DNA of 62,000 bases from Polytrichum commune. Its lineage: Eukaryota; Streptophyta; Polytrichopsida; Polytrichales; Polytrichaceae. Below the pieces are notes generated by a model that was not told the DNA's origin, searched no databases, and saw only the letters and a program-made list of their open reading frames with translations. The first letter of the stretch is position 1. The number at the start of each line of letters is the position of its first letter. Positions 46,738-59,769 of the stretch are shown here, in pieces. The DNA lies in contig OX485809.1 in NCBI GenBank assembly GCA_950295325.1, positions 1 through 62,000 of the forward strand, in the 5' to 3' direction. The position numbers and the translations under genes were made by a program.

Positions 46738-47395
46738 GGGTGCCCATACCCATGCCCACCCATGCCCATGGGCTTTGGGTGGGTATGGGTGCAATATTAT
46801 TATTCATGGGTGAGCATGGGCTAAAGCAAAGCATATTGGAAGAGGTCATTGAATGAGCTCTCATTCAATGCTTTCGAGGGTAAGAGCACCAAATCACCTT
46901 CACCCAGTAAGGTGAGTCCATCCTTATGTATGAGTTCAGTATGTATGAGACATACAAGGTCACTGATCTCAAAAAAAATGAGATCATTGCAGCGGTGAGC
47001 TTAGCATTGCCAATGAATCGGGATACCACTGCTAAATTCAGTATTCTCTTGTGGTGGAAGTTGAAAGGAGCCCCCACATTCCCCGTCATGTCGCACGTGG
47101 CGCGTTCGGTTTTGTGCATCCCTGCATCCAACTCCAAATCAGAGTCAAACTTCTCGGATGCAGGGAATACGCTAAACAAGAAGCACTCCGGGCTGAAGCC
47201 AACGATAGTGAACGACCTTTTATTTGTCCAATCCAACCAAGACTTGGTGTAGGCGGGTAATGCACATTACACAATTTTTGAATTTATGGGCGTAATTTGA
47301 ATAGCATGGGTGGGCATGGGTGCGCACATGTCATGCTATGGGTGGGCATGGGTGGGCATAGGTTGTTGCTTATGGGCATGGTCTGGGTATGGGTG
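46738..47395. mobile_element. hAT-like element relic with GGGCATGGGT subterminal repeats
   Basis: Both ends are dense in (C/T)ATGGGTGGGCATGGG-type motifs, in both orientations on the left (46740-46812) and mainly plus on the right (47308-47392). The centre codes a hAT dimerisation domain. Clustered subterminal repeats are usual for hAT elements. Exact termini and an 8-bp TSD were not identified. Confidence 0.55.
46926..47252 (+). pseudogene. hAT transposase C-terminal (dimerisation) domain fragment
   Basis: An open frame of 108 codons carries the hAT dimerisation signature. 'WWKLKGAPTFPVMSHVARSV' begins at residue 43, 'IPASNSKSESNFSDAG' follows at 65-80 with the conserved S-E-x-x-F, and 'LKPTIVNDLLF' at 90-100. 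Full hAT transposases have 600 or more residues including a BED finger and an RNase H-like DDE core. Only the last part is here, so it cannot be active. An open frame without stops suggests either recent decay or a piece of a spliced gene. Confidence 0.85.
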
Positions 47396-47429
47396 CAATT
47401 TAAAGGAAAATGTTGGGCTTTGGAGCCTT

Positions 47430-47808
47430 GGGCCCCTCACTAGGTGTAAACCAAATGTGGACCAAGAAGAATGACCACGCACCAAAAAGTGAAGGTGTTG
47501 ATTTCTTTAATACATGCCCAAAAGGGCAATTTTGAAAAAATATTCAAGTTTGATCATTCTCTTGTCTTCTCTTGGGCTTCAATTGTCTTCACTTCTTGTT
47601 AAATGTGTCGAAGATGTGGCTTGCAAATCTTCTCACAACAATTTTTACAAAAAAAAAATGAGCGATTCAATTTGTACATGTTCAATGTAATTTACATGTG
47701 ACATTTACCTTGTGTTGTCACTACACTAAATAGGATATTTAGTGTTTGATTATATCTAATGTTGTTACCACCCTACCTTGCTCAACACTAATTTTCAATT
47801 CTTTGATA
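47430..47808 (+). repeat. Inverted-repeat segment A (partner 48441-48820)
   Basis: About 380 bp from GGGCCCCTCACTAGGTGTAA to CAATTCTTTGATA. Its reverse complement is found at 48441-48820. It sits directly against the left TSD of the foldback element B. Confidence 0.88.
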
Positions 47809-47812
47809 CTTA

Positions 47813-49515
47813 GGGGCGGTTTACACTATGGACCATGAAGTTGGACTAGGGCTCTGCAAGGCAATTGATTGGTTGTTGAAGTTCTCTTGGGATAACTTCC
47901 GTTTACACTAAGGAAAAAAATGGCAGAGGGACCATGGAGGTCGAGGTCCCCAAAATATATATTTTTAAGGCCTAATAAATGCACTGACATGGTCCAACAG
48001 GTTTTGCGTTGAGAGAGGCAAGAGAGGTGGTTTGGTAGGAAAAGGCAAGGGCCCATGTCAGAGAAATACCATTTCAATAAATTTTTAATGAACCTACCTT
48101 TTAAGCACCTTAATTATACCATAGCCCATGAGACATACCAACACTACCTTGCCCTACCCCTTAAACCGGCGCACACGTGTTTCACCAAACAAAGCGGGAC
48201 ATCTAGAACTCAAGAATTCAAGTGCAGATTTGTTTTTTCGATCTACCAAATGTAATGTTTGGAATTTTGGGGCTTGTAATATACCGTTGGAAAGGTCTTG
48301 AAAATACCTTTCCAATGGTGTATTACACACCCCAATATTCTTAAAAAATGCAGTTGCAAAAACAAAAAAATTGTAGTGGTTTAGTGATTGTAGATCAGGG
48401 TAGTAAAAAGAAGTGCAATGGGAAATCTTCTAACATTAATTATCAAAGAATTGAAAATTAGTGTTGAGCAAGGTAGGGTGGTAACAACATTAAATATAAT
48501 CAAACACTAAATATCCTATTTAGTGTAGTGACAACACAAGGTGCATGTCACATAAATTACATTGAGCATGTACAAATTAAATTGCTCATTTTATTTTATT
48601 TAAAAAAGATTGTTGTGAGAAGATTTGCAAGCCACATCTTCGACACATTTAACAAGAAGTGAAGACAAGTGAAGCACAAGAGAAGACAAGGAATGATCAA
48701 ACTTAATTTTTTTTCAAAATTGCCCTTTTTTGGCATGTATTAAAAAAATCAGCACCTCCACTTTTTGGTGCATGATCATTCTTCATGGTCCACATTCGGT
48801 TTACACCTAGTGAAGGGCCCATGAAGTCGTCCCACGCAAAATAGGCCTCTTACGTGGGACGACTTCATGGTCCATAGTGTAAACCGCCCCTTAATGTTAG
48901 AAGATTTCCCATTGCGCTTCTTTTGACCACCCAGATCTACAGTCACTATACGACTACAAAATTTTCTTTTTTCTTTTTCAACTATATTTTTTAAACATTT
49001 TGGTGTGTGTAATATACCGTTGGAAAGGTACTTTCAAGACCTTTCCAACGGTATATTACAAGCCACTAAAATCCAAACATTGCAGTAGACCAAAAGAACA
49101 AACCTGCACTTTAATTCTTGAGTTCTAGATGTCCCGCGTTGTTTGATGAAACACGTGTAAGCTGGTTTAAGGGGTAGGGCAAGGTAGTGCTAGTATGTCT
49201 CATGGGCTATGATATAATTAAGGCACATAAAAGGTAGATTCGTTAAAACATTCTTGAAATGGCATTTCTCTGACATGGGCCCTTGCCTTTTCCTACCAGG
49301 CCACCTCTCTCGCCTCTCTCACTGCAAAACCCGTTGGACCATGTTAGTGCATTTATTAGGCCTTGAAATTGATATTTGGGAAACTCAACCTCCATGGTCC
49401 CTCTGCCATTTTTTCCTTAGTGTAAACCGAAGTTGTCCCTAGACAACTTCAAGAGCCAATCAGCTGCCTTGCAGAGCCATGGTCCAACTTCATGGTCCAT
49501 AGTGTAAACCGGCCC
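47813..49515. mobile_element. PIF/Harbinger-like foldback element B...B' (1703 bp)
   Basis: The terminal inverted repeats start GGGGCGGTTTACACTATGG (left) and GGGCCGGTTTACACTATGG (right, reverse complement). They are flanked by TTA at 47810-47812 and 49516-49518, the 3-bp TSD typical of PIF/Harbinger elements. The inverted arms are very long: 47813-48438 pairs with 48891-49515 with only scattered mismatches, so mirrored open frames (for example 'DMGPCLFLP') appear on both sides. Each arm contains a further hairpin (TACCGTTGGAAAGGT paired with ACCTTTCCAA). No transposase is encoded. The loop carries an inserted segment (48439-48890). Confidence 0.85.
48439..48890 (-). mobile_element. Insert in the foldback loop, containing A'
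   Basis: It lies between TTA at 48436-48438 and TTA at 48891-48893. Removing it restores CTAACATTAATGTTAG, a perfect palindrome at the centre of element B. Its right end, GTGTAAACCGCCCC, matches the element B terminus. Its left end, ATTATCAAAG, does not, so one end is truncated or this is a deletion product. Bases 48441-48820 are the inverted copy of segment A. Bases 48818-48890 hold a small hairpin (ATGAAGTCGTCCCACG paired with CGTGGGACGACTTCAT). Confidence 0.75.
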
Positions 49516-49757
49516 TTAGTTTCATGGACCTTACCATGATCAATGCCCCATGTTCTCGACAATTAAGTTTCATGACACTTACCGTAGGGGGTGACCTTTG
49601 TAGGGTTGTGGTTAGTGAATCGAAATTGGGTCTTGTTAGACTAAGTTGGGGCCTTTGAATCTAATTCCAGTGTCAAAATTCTCTTATAAATTTCTTCTCT
49701 TACTAGCGTGCTCAAAGGATTAACCGATGGGTGCAGTTTAGGAGGCACACCAAATTC

Positions 49758-50430
49758 TTGATTAACAACTTAAACGTTTCATTTTTATCTTAAGTATACA
49801 AGTTAGCGCCTTAATTATTATGTTATTAGCCTAATGCTACCATATTTATACTAATTGTTGCCTTATTAGACTAACACATAGCCTAAGCCATATCATATGC
49901 TTGATTAAATGCTTAAATGTTTCATTTTTATCGTACGTGTGTGATTAACACCCTAATATTTGTGTTATTAGCCTACTACCATCATATTTGTGCTAATTAT
50001 TGCGTTATTGGACTAACTCATTGCCTAATGCACACCAAATTTTTGATTAACGACTTGAATGTTTCCATTTATCTTAGGTGAGTTAGCGCCTTAATTGTTG
50101 TGTTATTAGCCTAATGCTAACACATTTATACTAATTTTTGCCTTATTAAACTAACCCATAACCTAAGTTACTACCACGTGCTTGATTAAATGCTTAAATG
50201 TTTCATTCTTATTTGAAGTGTGTAATTAGCACTCTAATTGTTGTGTTATTAGCTTGATGCTATCTTATTTATATTAATTGTTGCATTATTAGACTTACCC
50301 GTAACGTAAGCCATATCATATGCTTGATTAAATGCTTGATTGTTTCATTCTTATCTTAAGTGTGTGATTAGCGCCCTAATTGTTACCTTATTAGTCTAAT
50401 GCAATCATATTTATGCTAATTGTTGTGTTA
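49758..50430. repeat. ~141-bp satellite array 2
   Basis: Same family as 36372-37310. Landmark TTGATT occurs at 49758, 49901, 50043, 50182 and 50324 (spacings 143, 142, 139, 142), each followed by TTTCATT(T/C)TTATCTTAAGTG. About five units in the same orientation as array 1. Confidence 0.9.
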
Positions 50431-50764
50431 TTAGAGGAGTGGAGAGGAAAGGAGAAGAATTTACCTTCTAAACACTAACAGTAAAGATGAGCCCAATCTG
50501 GCCCACGTTGAGAGTTCGGGCCAAGGAAAAGCTCATCCCAATTTCTTCAAGTTGGCCTGATGATTTGGGGTGAAAATTGTGCCACCTAGGATGCCACATG
50601 AGATGAGTGAGTCTTTGGGTTGGCCCTCACTCTGGCCCCAAGTATAAAGTGGTCTTTACTTAGGCCCGTCATTGTGGTTGTGTATCCCTAGAGACCACAT
50701 TGTGGTTGCCATATCATTCCTCCAACCCCTTTAGCGCTAGTGGGAGGTTCTTTTTGGAAAAAGA

Positions 50765-50810
50765 ATATATATATATATATATATATATTTGTGTGTGTGT
50801 GTGTGTGTGT
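50765..50810. repeat. Compound microsatellite (AT)n(GT)n
   Basis: Twelve AT dinucleotides, TT, then ten GT dinucleotides. Confidence 0.97.
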
Positions 50811-51450
50811 AGAATTTGGGGTGGGGGGTAGTGTTCAAGGTTTATTTCATATATTTTTTTGAAGAATGAATTTGGGTTTATTAGACAATTTATGATTTTT
50901 CATTGAGCTTATAGCCAACCTCTCAATTGGTGAACGGTTTTCTGATTGGATTAGTTATATTCATGAAAACTATTGACCTTCGATCCTCGAACAGTGTTCC
51001 TCTCTAGAGAAGAATTGTTAGGAATATTTTTCTTTATCCATGCATTAAAATATAATACAAAATATATATTCCAAAGCATTAAACATATACAATTCATAAT
51101 AAATTAGAATTGTCTCATTTTTGTTTCAAACTTGGTATGTGTATCATGAAGATGACTATCCATCCACCTTAAAAAAGTTAGAAAGAAAACATCATCTTGG
51201 ATGAATTGAACGACAAGCTTCCAATTTCAAGTTTGCGGTTTAAGGTTTAGGATTTAAGATTTTTTGGTTAAATGTTGCACTCTAGAATCTATTGGTGGGC
51301 ATAAAGGAGGGACCCAACTTGGATCCTCCTTGCAAGCTCTCACTTCTTGTGCTTGACCGTCTAACCAAAGGGGTCCCCCCTCTTAATAATAGGGGCCCAA
51401 ATCTCACTGATGCATAAGTTGCATTTTCAAAGGGGAGAAGTTTTTCATAA

Positions 51451-51510
51451 GAGGGGTTCAAGAAATTTCATGAAAAGAGTTTCTTCTTCATGAAATTTCT
51501 TGAACCCCTC
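51451..51510. repeat. Perfect 24-bp inverted repeat with 12-bp loop
   Basis: 51451-51474 (GAGGGGTTCAAG then AAATTTCATGAA) is exactly complementary to 51487-51510, with loop 51475-51486. There is no flanking U-run as in a terminator. It could be a MITE remnant or a small hairpin RNA source. Confidence 0.95.
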
Positions 51511-52814
51511 CTTTGTTTTAATTTTTGGGGTGTGGTTAAATGTTGTGCTCTATCTTGAAATATGTGTTTATAATATTCTTGAATTGGATCTCATGATGTA
51601 CCAAACCAAGCAGATATTGGAGATGATTGTGGAGATTCATCATATGAGAGTGTTTTGGACATGACCAAACCCTAGAAAACAAATTTTAATATGGCAATGG
51701 GGAGCTTGCATGTGAGGCTATAGAAGACTATTTTATTATACCCTTAGTAAAAGTGATCATTCTTACCAGGCCACTTAATTCTCTCTTGAGGCATTCTAGC
51801 CTTGCATTCAACGATTCCGAGATTTACGACAGTGGGTCCCATGTGCATACCCTATTTTAGATCCTTGAATTCTCTCAAAATTTGAGATGTGGAAAGAAGA
51901 GGTCCCATAGCTTTCAACCACCTTTCCTCAAAGATAGATATCTCTTTTAAGGGGACATTCAGATAACTCAAATGATGTCATGGAACATGGATTTGGGTTT
52001 AAAAGGTCCATCCACATGAATGTGTTCTCCGACTTCAAGTAACCAATTTTGCTTCATGAATGTTTCATATAGCAAGCTTGCAAATCTCACTATATAAGTG
52101 ATGCTGTGAGTACACAAAACCTTAGGGATTGTAAGGATTGATGTCAAAGGAGCCCTGATGGGACTTTTAGAGGCAATAAGAACAAAACTTTGGGCCACCA
52201 AGGTTAACAACGTACCTCCCTTTAATCATATCTTATTTCATCCAAAACCCTACACCCAATTCACCATGTATGCAATGTGCAATGTTATGTAAATTACATA
52301 CTGCAGGAGGCTTTTACTTGGTTGCCTTTGAGGAGTCCATGTTGCTTGGATACTTGCAAATGTACAAACTAAAACTACCCCAATATACATACAAATACTG
52401 ACCCAAGGAAAGCTGCAAAGGACAATAAAGCTGCATTTGTAGCTGATCCATAGGCCAATAACACAATCTCACAGGTCAGCACTACTGAATCATCGGTTGG
52501 TACTTTAGTCACCTAGAATCACTCAAACAACTTATGTCTGCAACCTAACACACAGTCAAATACAAGTGTCAGATGCACTGCTTCAGAGATTTTGATGACA
52601 CTTCCAACAGTTCTCAACAATCGTTAAGATTGACAAGAACCTGAAGAAAGGAAGGTAGCAAGCCCCCATCCCTCAACCAAAACACAGACAAGCCAGAACT
52701 GCCAGATTAGCGCAAATTTTCTTTGAAGAACACCAACAGTGTTGTTTCCTTTCAATACATCAAAACATTGGTCCAGGGTAGGACTAGGCCACATATTGGT
52801 GACTCATAAGTCAT

Positions 52815-55075
<2,261 letters not shown>

Positions 55076-55186
55076 GGTGGAAGCGGATGCAGGTCTTGGC
55101 GACGCCGGTTACGAGGGGCGTCGGAGAAACACGAAGAGTGATGGCGATGGAGCTTGCCTGCGAAAGAGCGAGAGAGGAACAACGGC

Positions 55187-55194
55187 TAGGGTTT
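55187..55194 (-). promoter_or_regulatory. Telo-box upstream of RPS17
   Basis: AAACCCTA on the minus strand, about 112 bp 5' of the ATG, inside CCAAAACCCTAGCC. Telo-boxes near the transcription start are a well-known feature of plant ribosomal-protein genes. A pyrimidine-rich stretch (TTCCTCTCTCGCTCTTTCGC, about 55164-55183) follows between it and the ATG, which would suit a start site. Confidence 0.65.
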
Positions 55195-55379
55195 TGGATC
55201 CCTTCCTTGCTCTTCTCACCGGCTTCTCAGGTCGTCGGTTTAAAGATACCGGTTCTCCCCGTCGTCGCCATAAAAGCTACAGTCTCTCTAGATTCTCTCT
55301 CTAAGAGCGTCCCACCCATGCCTCCATATCTCCCTAAGATCCCTTCATTCCAAGGCGGCGGTGGAGGGGCTTCTATGTT

Positions 55380-56680
55380 ACTCCAAGAGAGGCCTTAAAA
55401 TTGGAGTTGCGGAGGCACTACCACTACAATATCAATTGTCACATTATACGTAAACCATTACCCCAAAAATGTGTGAGACTAATGGCATAAAGTAATTTTG
55501 TAAGGCTTTATATCAAGCATGAATTGTTATGAAGGGAGTTTTTTCTAGCATTGAAAGAGGTTTGATCAGGGGAGATGAAGAACTATATTGTTACAGTATT
55601 TCCACCCGTGCCACAAACTCTCCCTCTGACAATATTTGTAGAGGCAACGGAGGCATAACAATCATCTCTGAACCTGGGGAGGTCACTTCATTTGTCAATT
55701 CCAAGACCATGTGCGGTAAAAATAAACCTAATACTTCTAAGACACACAACCAAAATGGGTTCACACTTTAGCAATATACTTTCTTGAGTAGATGTACGTG
55801 GTATTTATTACATGGGAGAAAATGGTAACCAAATTCGGTGACCTCTTCTTTGTGTAAAACATATTGCTTCTAACTAACACGACATATAATTCAATTTAAA
55901 ACAATTACTATAACAACTGGCTATGAATCAAATTCTCCAAAAAAAAGTACAAAGTATGTTGCCAATGGTTCTAGATCTTTTGTAGAAAAAAATAATATTT
56001 TGAGATTATTTATAACATATAATATAGGGGTAGCAAACTTTGACTACATGTAATTTCATAATGTGCATGGAGTGACCTCCCTAAGTCAATGCACCATGCA
56101 TAAATTCCTTCTACATCAGTCATAATAAATATTGAGGCCTCCAAAGTAAGAGGGGATTCTATCTATTGTAACAATATAATGATTCATCTATGGTAACCTC
56201 TTTCAAGGCTAAGAAATGCACTCTTATAACACTTCATCCTTAACATTGAAAATTATTATTATTGACACATGCATGTCATTGTCTTACAACTTTTGGTATT
56301 ATAAAATTACGTATGGAGTGCTAATTGGTATTGTAGCGATGCCTTCACCACTACAATTTTAAGGCCTCTTCATGTTGTACTCCACAAGCCCCTCCATTGT
56401 CACTTTGGAATATGAATTGGAGGGAGACATGGCAGTGGTGTCAAAACACCCTTTGAGGACATTCCATGTGCTGACAAAAATTGACACAAGATGACAAAAT
56501 TCTAGACTCCCTTCTTTAAAGAAGTGTGCGCTTTCCCCATAAAAACAAAAGTCAAGAACCAACATGATTGTAGGAGATAGTTGAGGTTTGAGGTTGGGAG
56601 CTTAACTGGATTTGTTTCTAGAATCCCGGAAATTGACTTTTATTTGAGCATGAAGAACTAAATTTTGTGAACTTGTTAAT
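55380..56680. other. No recognised gene
   Basis: Upstream flank of RPS17 and AT-rich DNA. Open frames up to 80 codons have no domain. CACCACTACAAT(T/A)-like phrases occur near 55419 and 56346. Confidence 0.4.
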
Positions 56681-56799
56681 GTGGACCCAAATTTGTTGTA
56701 TTTTACATTGATTTTTCATGGTGCCATATTTTGGTTATTCAATCCATGCTCAAAGTTTTCAATATTTTCCAATTTTATTTTTGTTTTTCAAGCATCTCA

Positions 56800-59768
56800 A
56801 AATATGAAAAGTCCAGTCAATCTATCAAGCAACATTCAAAGTGGTAAATACGAGGATGGTCACATTTCAACTTGCATGTTGGACAACAAAACATGTCTAC
56901 TATCTCACATTTTTGCCCCTCCATTCCCCATGGAAGTGCTCGCCCAAAAAGATGCTTGATGATATTTGTAAAGACTTTGTTGATGTCATCATACTCTATT
57001 ATGTTTTCTTGGAATGGATGGTAAATGGAAGTGTGTCCTATGTGGACCCACAATATTGTCCCTAAACACTAAACCCTTCAAGAAACACCTTCATATCAAA
57101 TTTAATTGTTTTTGGGCTCTAATCTTGGACTTAAGAAATGAGTTTATGCTCTTTGGATTTTTGTTCTCAACGCTTTCGTTCCCACAACTAGAAATAAAGT
57201 GAATGAGAATATAGTGAGTAGTTGAAGATTTTTAAAGGGTTGTTCCACGTTATTGTCATGCATGATGGTGTATACACTGGGCCACACTATAGGAATGTGA
57301 AGGTTAAGTCACACTATACATATGCCTATAATATATGCCATAATGAATGTAGTTATATTTCCACAATTAAGCCCCGAAACATGTTCATAACTCATTTTCT
57401 TCTTTGGACCTCAAACACCTCTATAAAAAGTTTGTTCTCATGAGATGCATATCTCCAACTCACAATTTTTTTGTTCCAAAGGTGGTATATTATTCGATTT
57501 CCTCAAGTTTCTTAGAATGAGCGATTGTTTATTGCCATTCCCACATATAGCATCCAAGCCTAAGTGGGTGAGTCTATGGTTAGAGATAGGAAGAAGAAGT
57601 GGATACAACTTGCCATCCTTCTTCACTTGATGATTTGAGGTAGACTGATCACATACTATGAGAAATTTTAAGTAACGTTTAAAACCTTGAAGTTTTTTTT
57701 AAAAATAAAAGTTATAAATAAAAATTTAATTTGAAACAATCCACAACATCGTTTGTGTGATAATAGTGGGGTGGGAGATGGCAGAGGCCACATAGCTTAT
57801 GGTGTCGAGTAAAACATTAGAGGTCATGCAAAGTGCATATTTGTTTAGCTTGTCTTGTGAGATATTGGGGAAAAATCCCACTACTCCTTACCTTAGAGAA
57901 AGGTCTTGAGAATGGAACAATAGATAATCTTATTGTTGTCATTGTGAACGTTAATCGTGCTTATGGAGGTCTATCCAATCAAAAGATTAAAGAAGGGTTG
58001 ATAAAATTTAGGTAGACGGAGTTTCTAATTTCCAAGGTGTGTGTCCATTGCATGCCACATTGCACCAATATTGCAATATGGATCTTCTCCGAGTTCAAGG
58101 TGGTGGGATATGTGGAAGACCTTTTGAGAGCATTATATTCGTGCTTCGAGTCCTCTCCCGAGCGCACCCTAGAGTTTGAAAAGCTTGCATCTTGTTTGAA
58201 AATCCAAATGTAACAAAATCCTTATGAATATTAAGACCCGCTAGATATCTATGTTTAGGCATGCAAAAAAGGTGCTTGTGGAGTACAAGTCCTTGGTGGC
58301 AAAGAAGGCATGGAACGCCCCAAAGGAGTCATGAGCAAAGAATAATCTTTTCATGCTCCCATAATCTTTTCATGCTCCCAAACTAGCAAAATATGCTCAC
58401 TTTATCTGGCTTGATATCCATGCTACACTTTGTGAATTCTCTCATAAATATGTGCATAGTCCAACATGTTACATTGTGGGTTTCATCTCTACAATAAAGA
58501 TATGCCAAGTAGGTCTATATCAAGTGTATGTAGATTTTACGGTTTCTTTCCATGAAGATGAATTCAACACCTCCATATCTTTGGTAGATGACGCGTCTAT
58601 GGTGATTGAGCAAGATTGGTTGTTTTGCTAGTATTGTGAGGATGACCATTTCGCCTTCAAGGTTGTAGGTGTTTTCTACAAGGGTGCAATGAGATATGTG
58701 GTTTTCCCATGACAATGGGGAGATGTGAACAATGTTGACCGTGACGTAATCATTGGCAAGGTGCAACGACAATTAATCAATGCAACAAAACACATCATAA
58801 AGGAGTTAGAAAAGCGTTTCCCACACCAAGAGGAAACGCGTATCGGATAACATTATCCAACCCAATACTCTTAACTCCGGCGCGGAGTTCGATGCGGCTC
58901 CGGGGAGGTTCGGATGCCAGCTCCGGTGGGTTGGGGTGGGTTGGGGCAAAAATTGCCCCCTATTTTTTTGATTGGGTGGGGCCTTACTTGATCTCATAAG
59001 GGGCCTCCTAGAGTAATTTGGGGCCATAGAACCCAAATTTAGCCAAAAAAACCAAAAAAGTCATCAAGGGGCCAAAACGGGGAGGGCCAAAAAAATGGAC
59101 CCACCGGAGCTGGCATCCGAACCTCCCCGGAACCGCATCGGAGCCGCATCGAACTCTGCGCCGGAGTTAAGAGTATTGGGTTGGGTAATGTTAGGGACGC
59201 GTATCTTGGGCTACCTCCAATATTGGTTAACCGACACATTTATGGCTACATATCCCGGGCATATTGCAAAATTGAAAACATTTCATGAGACAACAAAGAA
59301 GTTGTGAGTATCTATGAACATTGAGATGAAGGATGTTGAGGAATAGGTGGCTCCACCTCTTCATATCCGCAAACTTGAGCTCTAAAGGTCCTCCTTCCAA
59401 ATCACCATCATATTGAATGCTCAAGTTGCCATGTCCTTAACCATGACCTAGAACTCAATGTTTCGGCTTTGGTGCAAGTTTTCTAGCAATGCCCTCTCAC
59501 TTCAATGAAGATCTTAGAGTTCAGGAAAGTTGTTGACATTGCTCACGCCCAAGTGTTATGTAGTGTGGAACATTCAATTCTTTGTCGTTTTGAGCAAGTT
59601 AACGAAGCCGCCTACAACCCACCTAGACTTAGTGGTGTGCATGTTTGTGCAAGACTTTTACACCTTCAACATATTCCCTAACCAATTAGCGATATCAAAT
59701 TGGAAAGCTAAGAGGGTTCACTATAAAGGGGAAGAGTACATGAGTCCTAATGTATGTTGTTACAATTA
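56800..59768 (+). pseudogene. Decayed hAT/zinc-finger transposase-like gene
   Basis: Pieces of one protein appear in order on the plus strand in changing frames. A BED-like finger comes first, 'GKWKCVLCG' with a following 'FKKHLHIKF' (about 57014-57105). Next are 'FFCSKGGILFDFLKFLRM' (57460-57515) and 'GGLSNQKIKEGLIKF' (about 57965-58010). Then 'VHCMPHCTNIAI', 'VEDLLRALYSCFESSPERT' and 'LEFEKLASCLKIQ' (58040-58210), followed by 'NIKTR' and 'VLVEYKSLVAKKAW' (58225-58310). The tail is 58770-58844 plus 59206-59310 and 59530-59768. The order matches the plant hAT-like family related to animal ZNF862 (RNase H-like core after a BED finger). Many stops and frameshifts make it inactive. It is interrupted by a MULE-type MITE at 58845-59196. 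Confidence 0.7.
58845..59196. mobile_element. Mutator-like MITE (352 bp) with 9-bp TSD
   Basis: Inverted ends of about 85 bp: TAACATTATCCAACCCAATA then CTCTTAACTCCGGCGCGGAG on the left, mirrored on the right (CTCTGCGCCGGAGTTAAGAG, TATTGGGTTGGGTAATGTTA). They are flanked by an exact 9-bp direct repeat, ACGCGTATC, at 58836-58844 and 59197-59205. A 9-bp TSD with long inverted ends is diagnostic of Mutator-like elements. The interior has no transposase. Confidence 0.93.
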
Positions 59769-59769
59769 G

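Larger units (their letters stand above)
50440..52360. other. No recognised gene; microsatellite and hairpin inside
   Basis: Contains a compound (AT)12-(GT)10 microsatellite at 50765-50810 and a perfect 24-bp hairpin at 51451-51510. Open frames up to 80 codons (minus strand, 51968-52210) have no recognised domain. Confidence 0.45.

Noticed and set aside
47826-48077. Open frames 'DMGPCLFLP...' on both arms of the foldback
   Set aside because: Mirror images from the inverted repeat; frames break in different places and no family is recognised.
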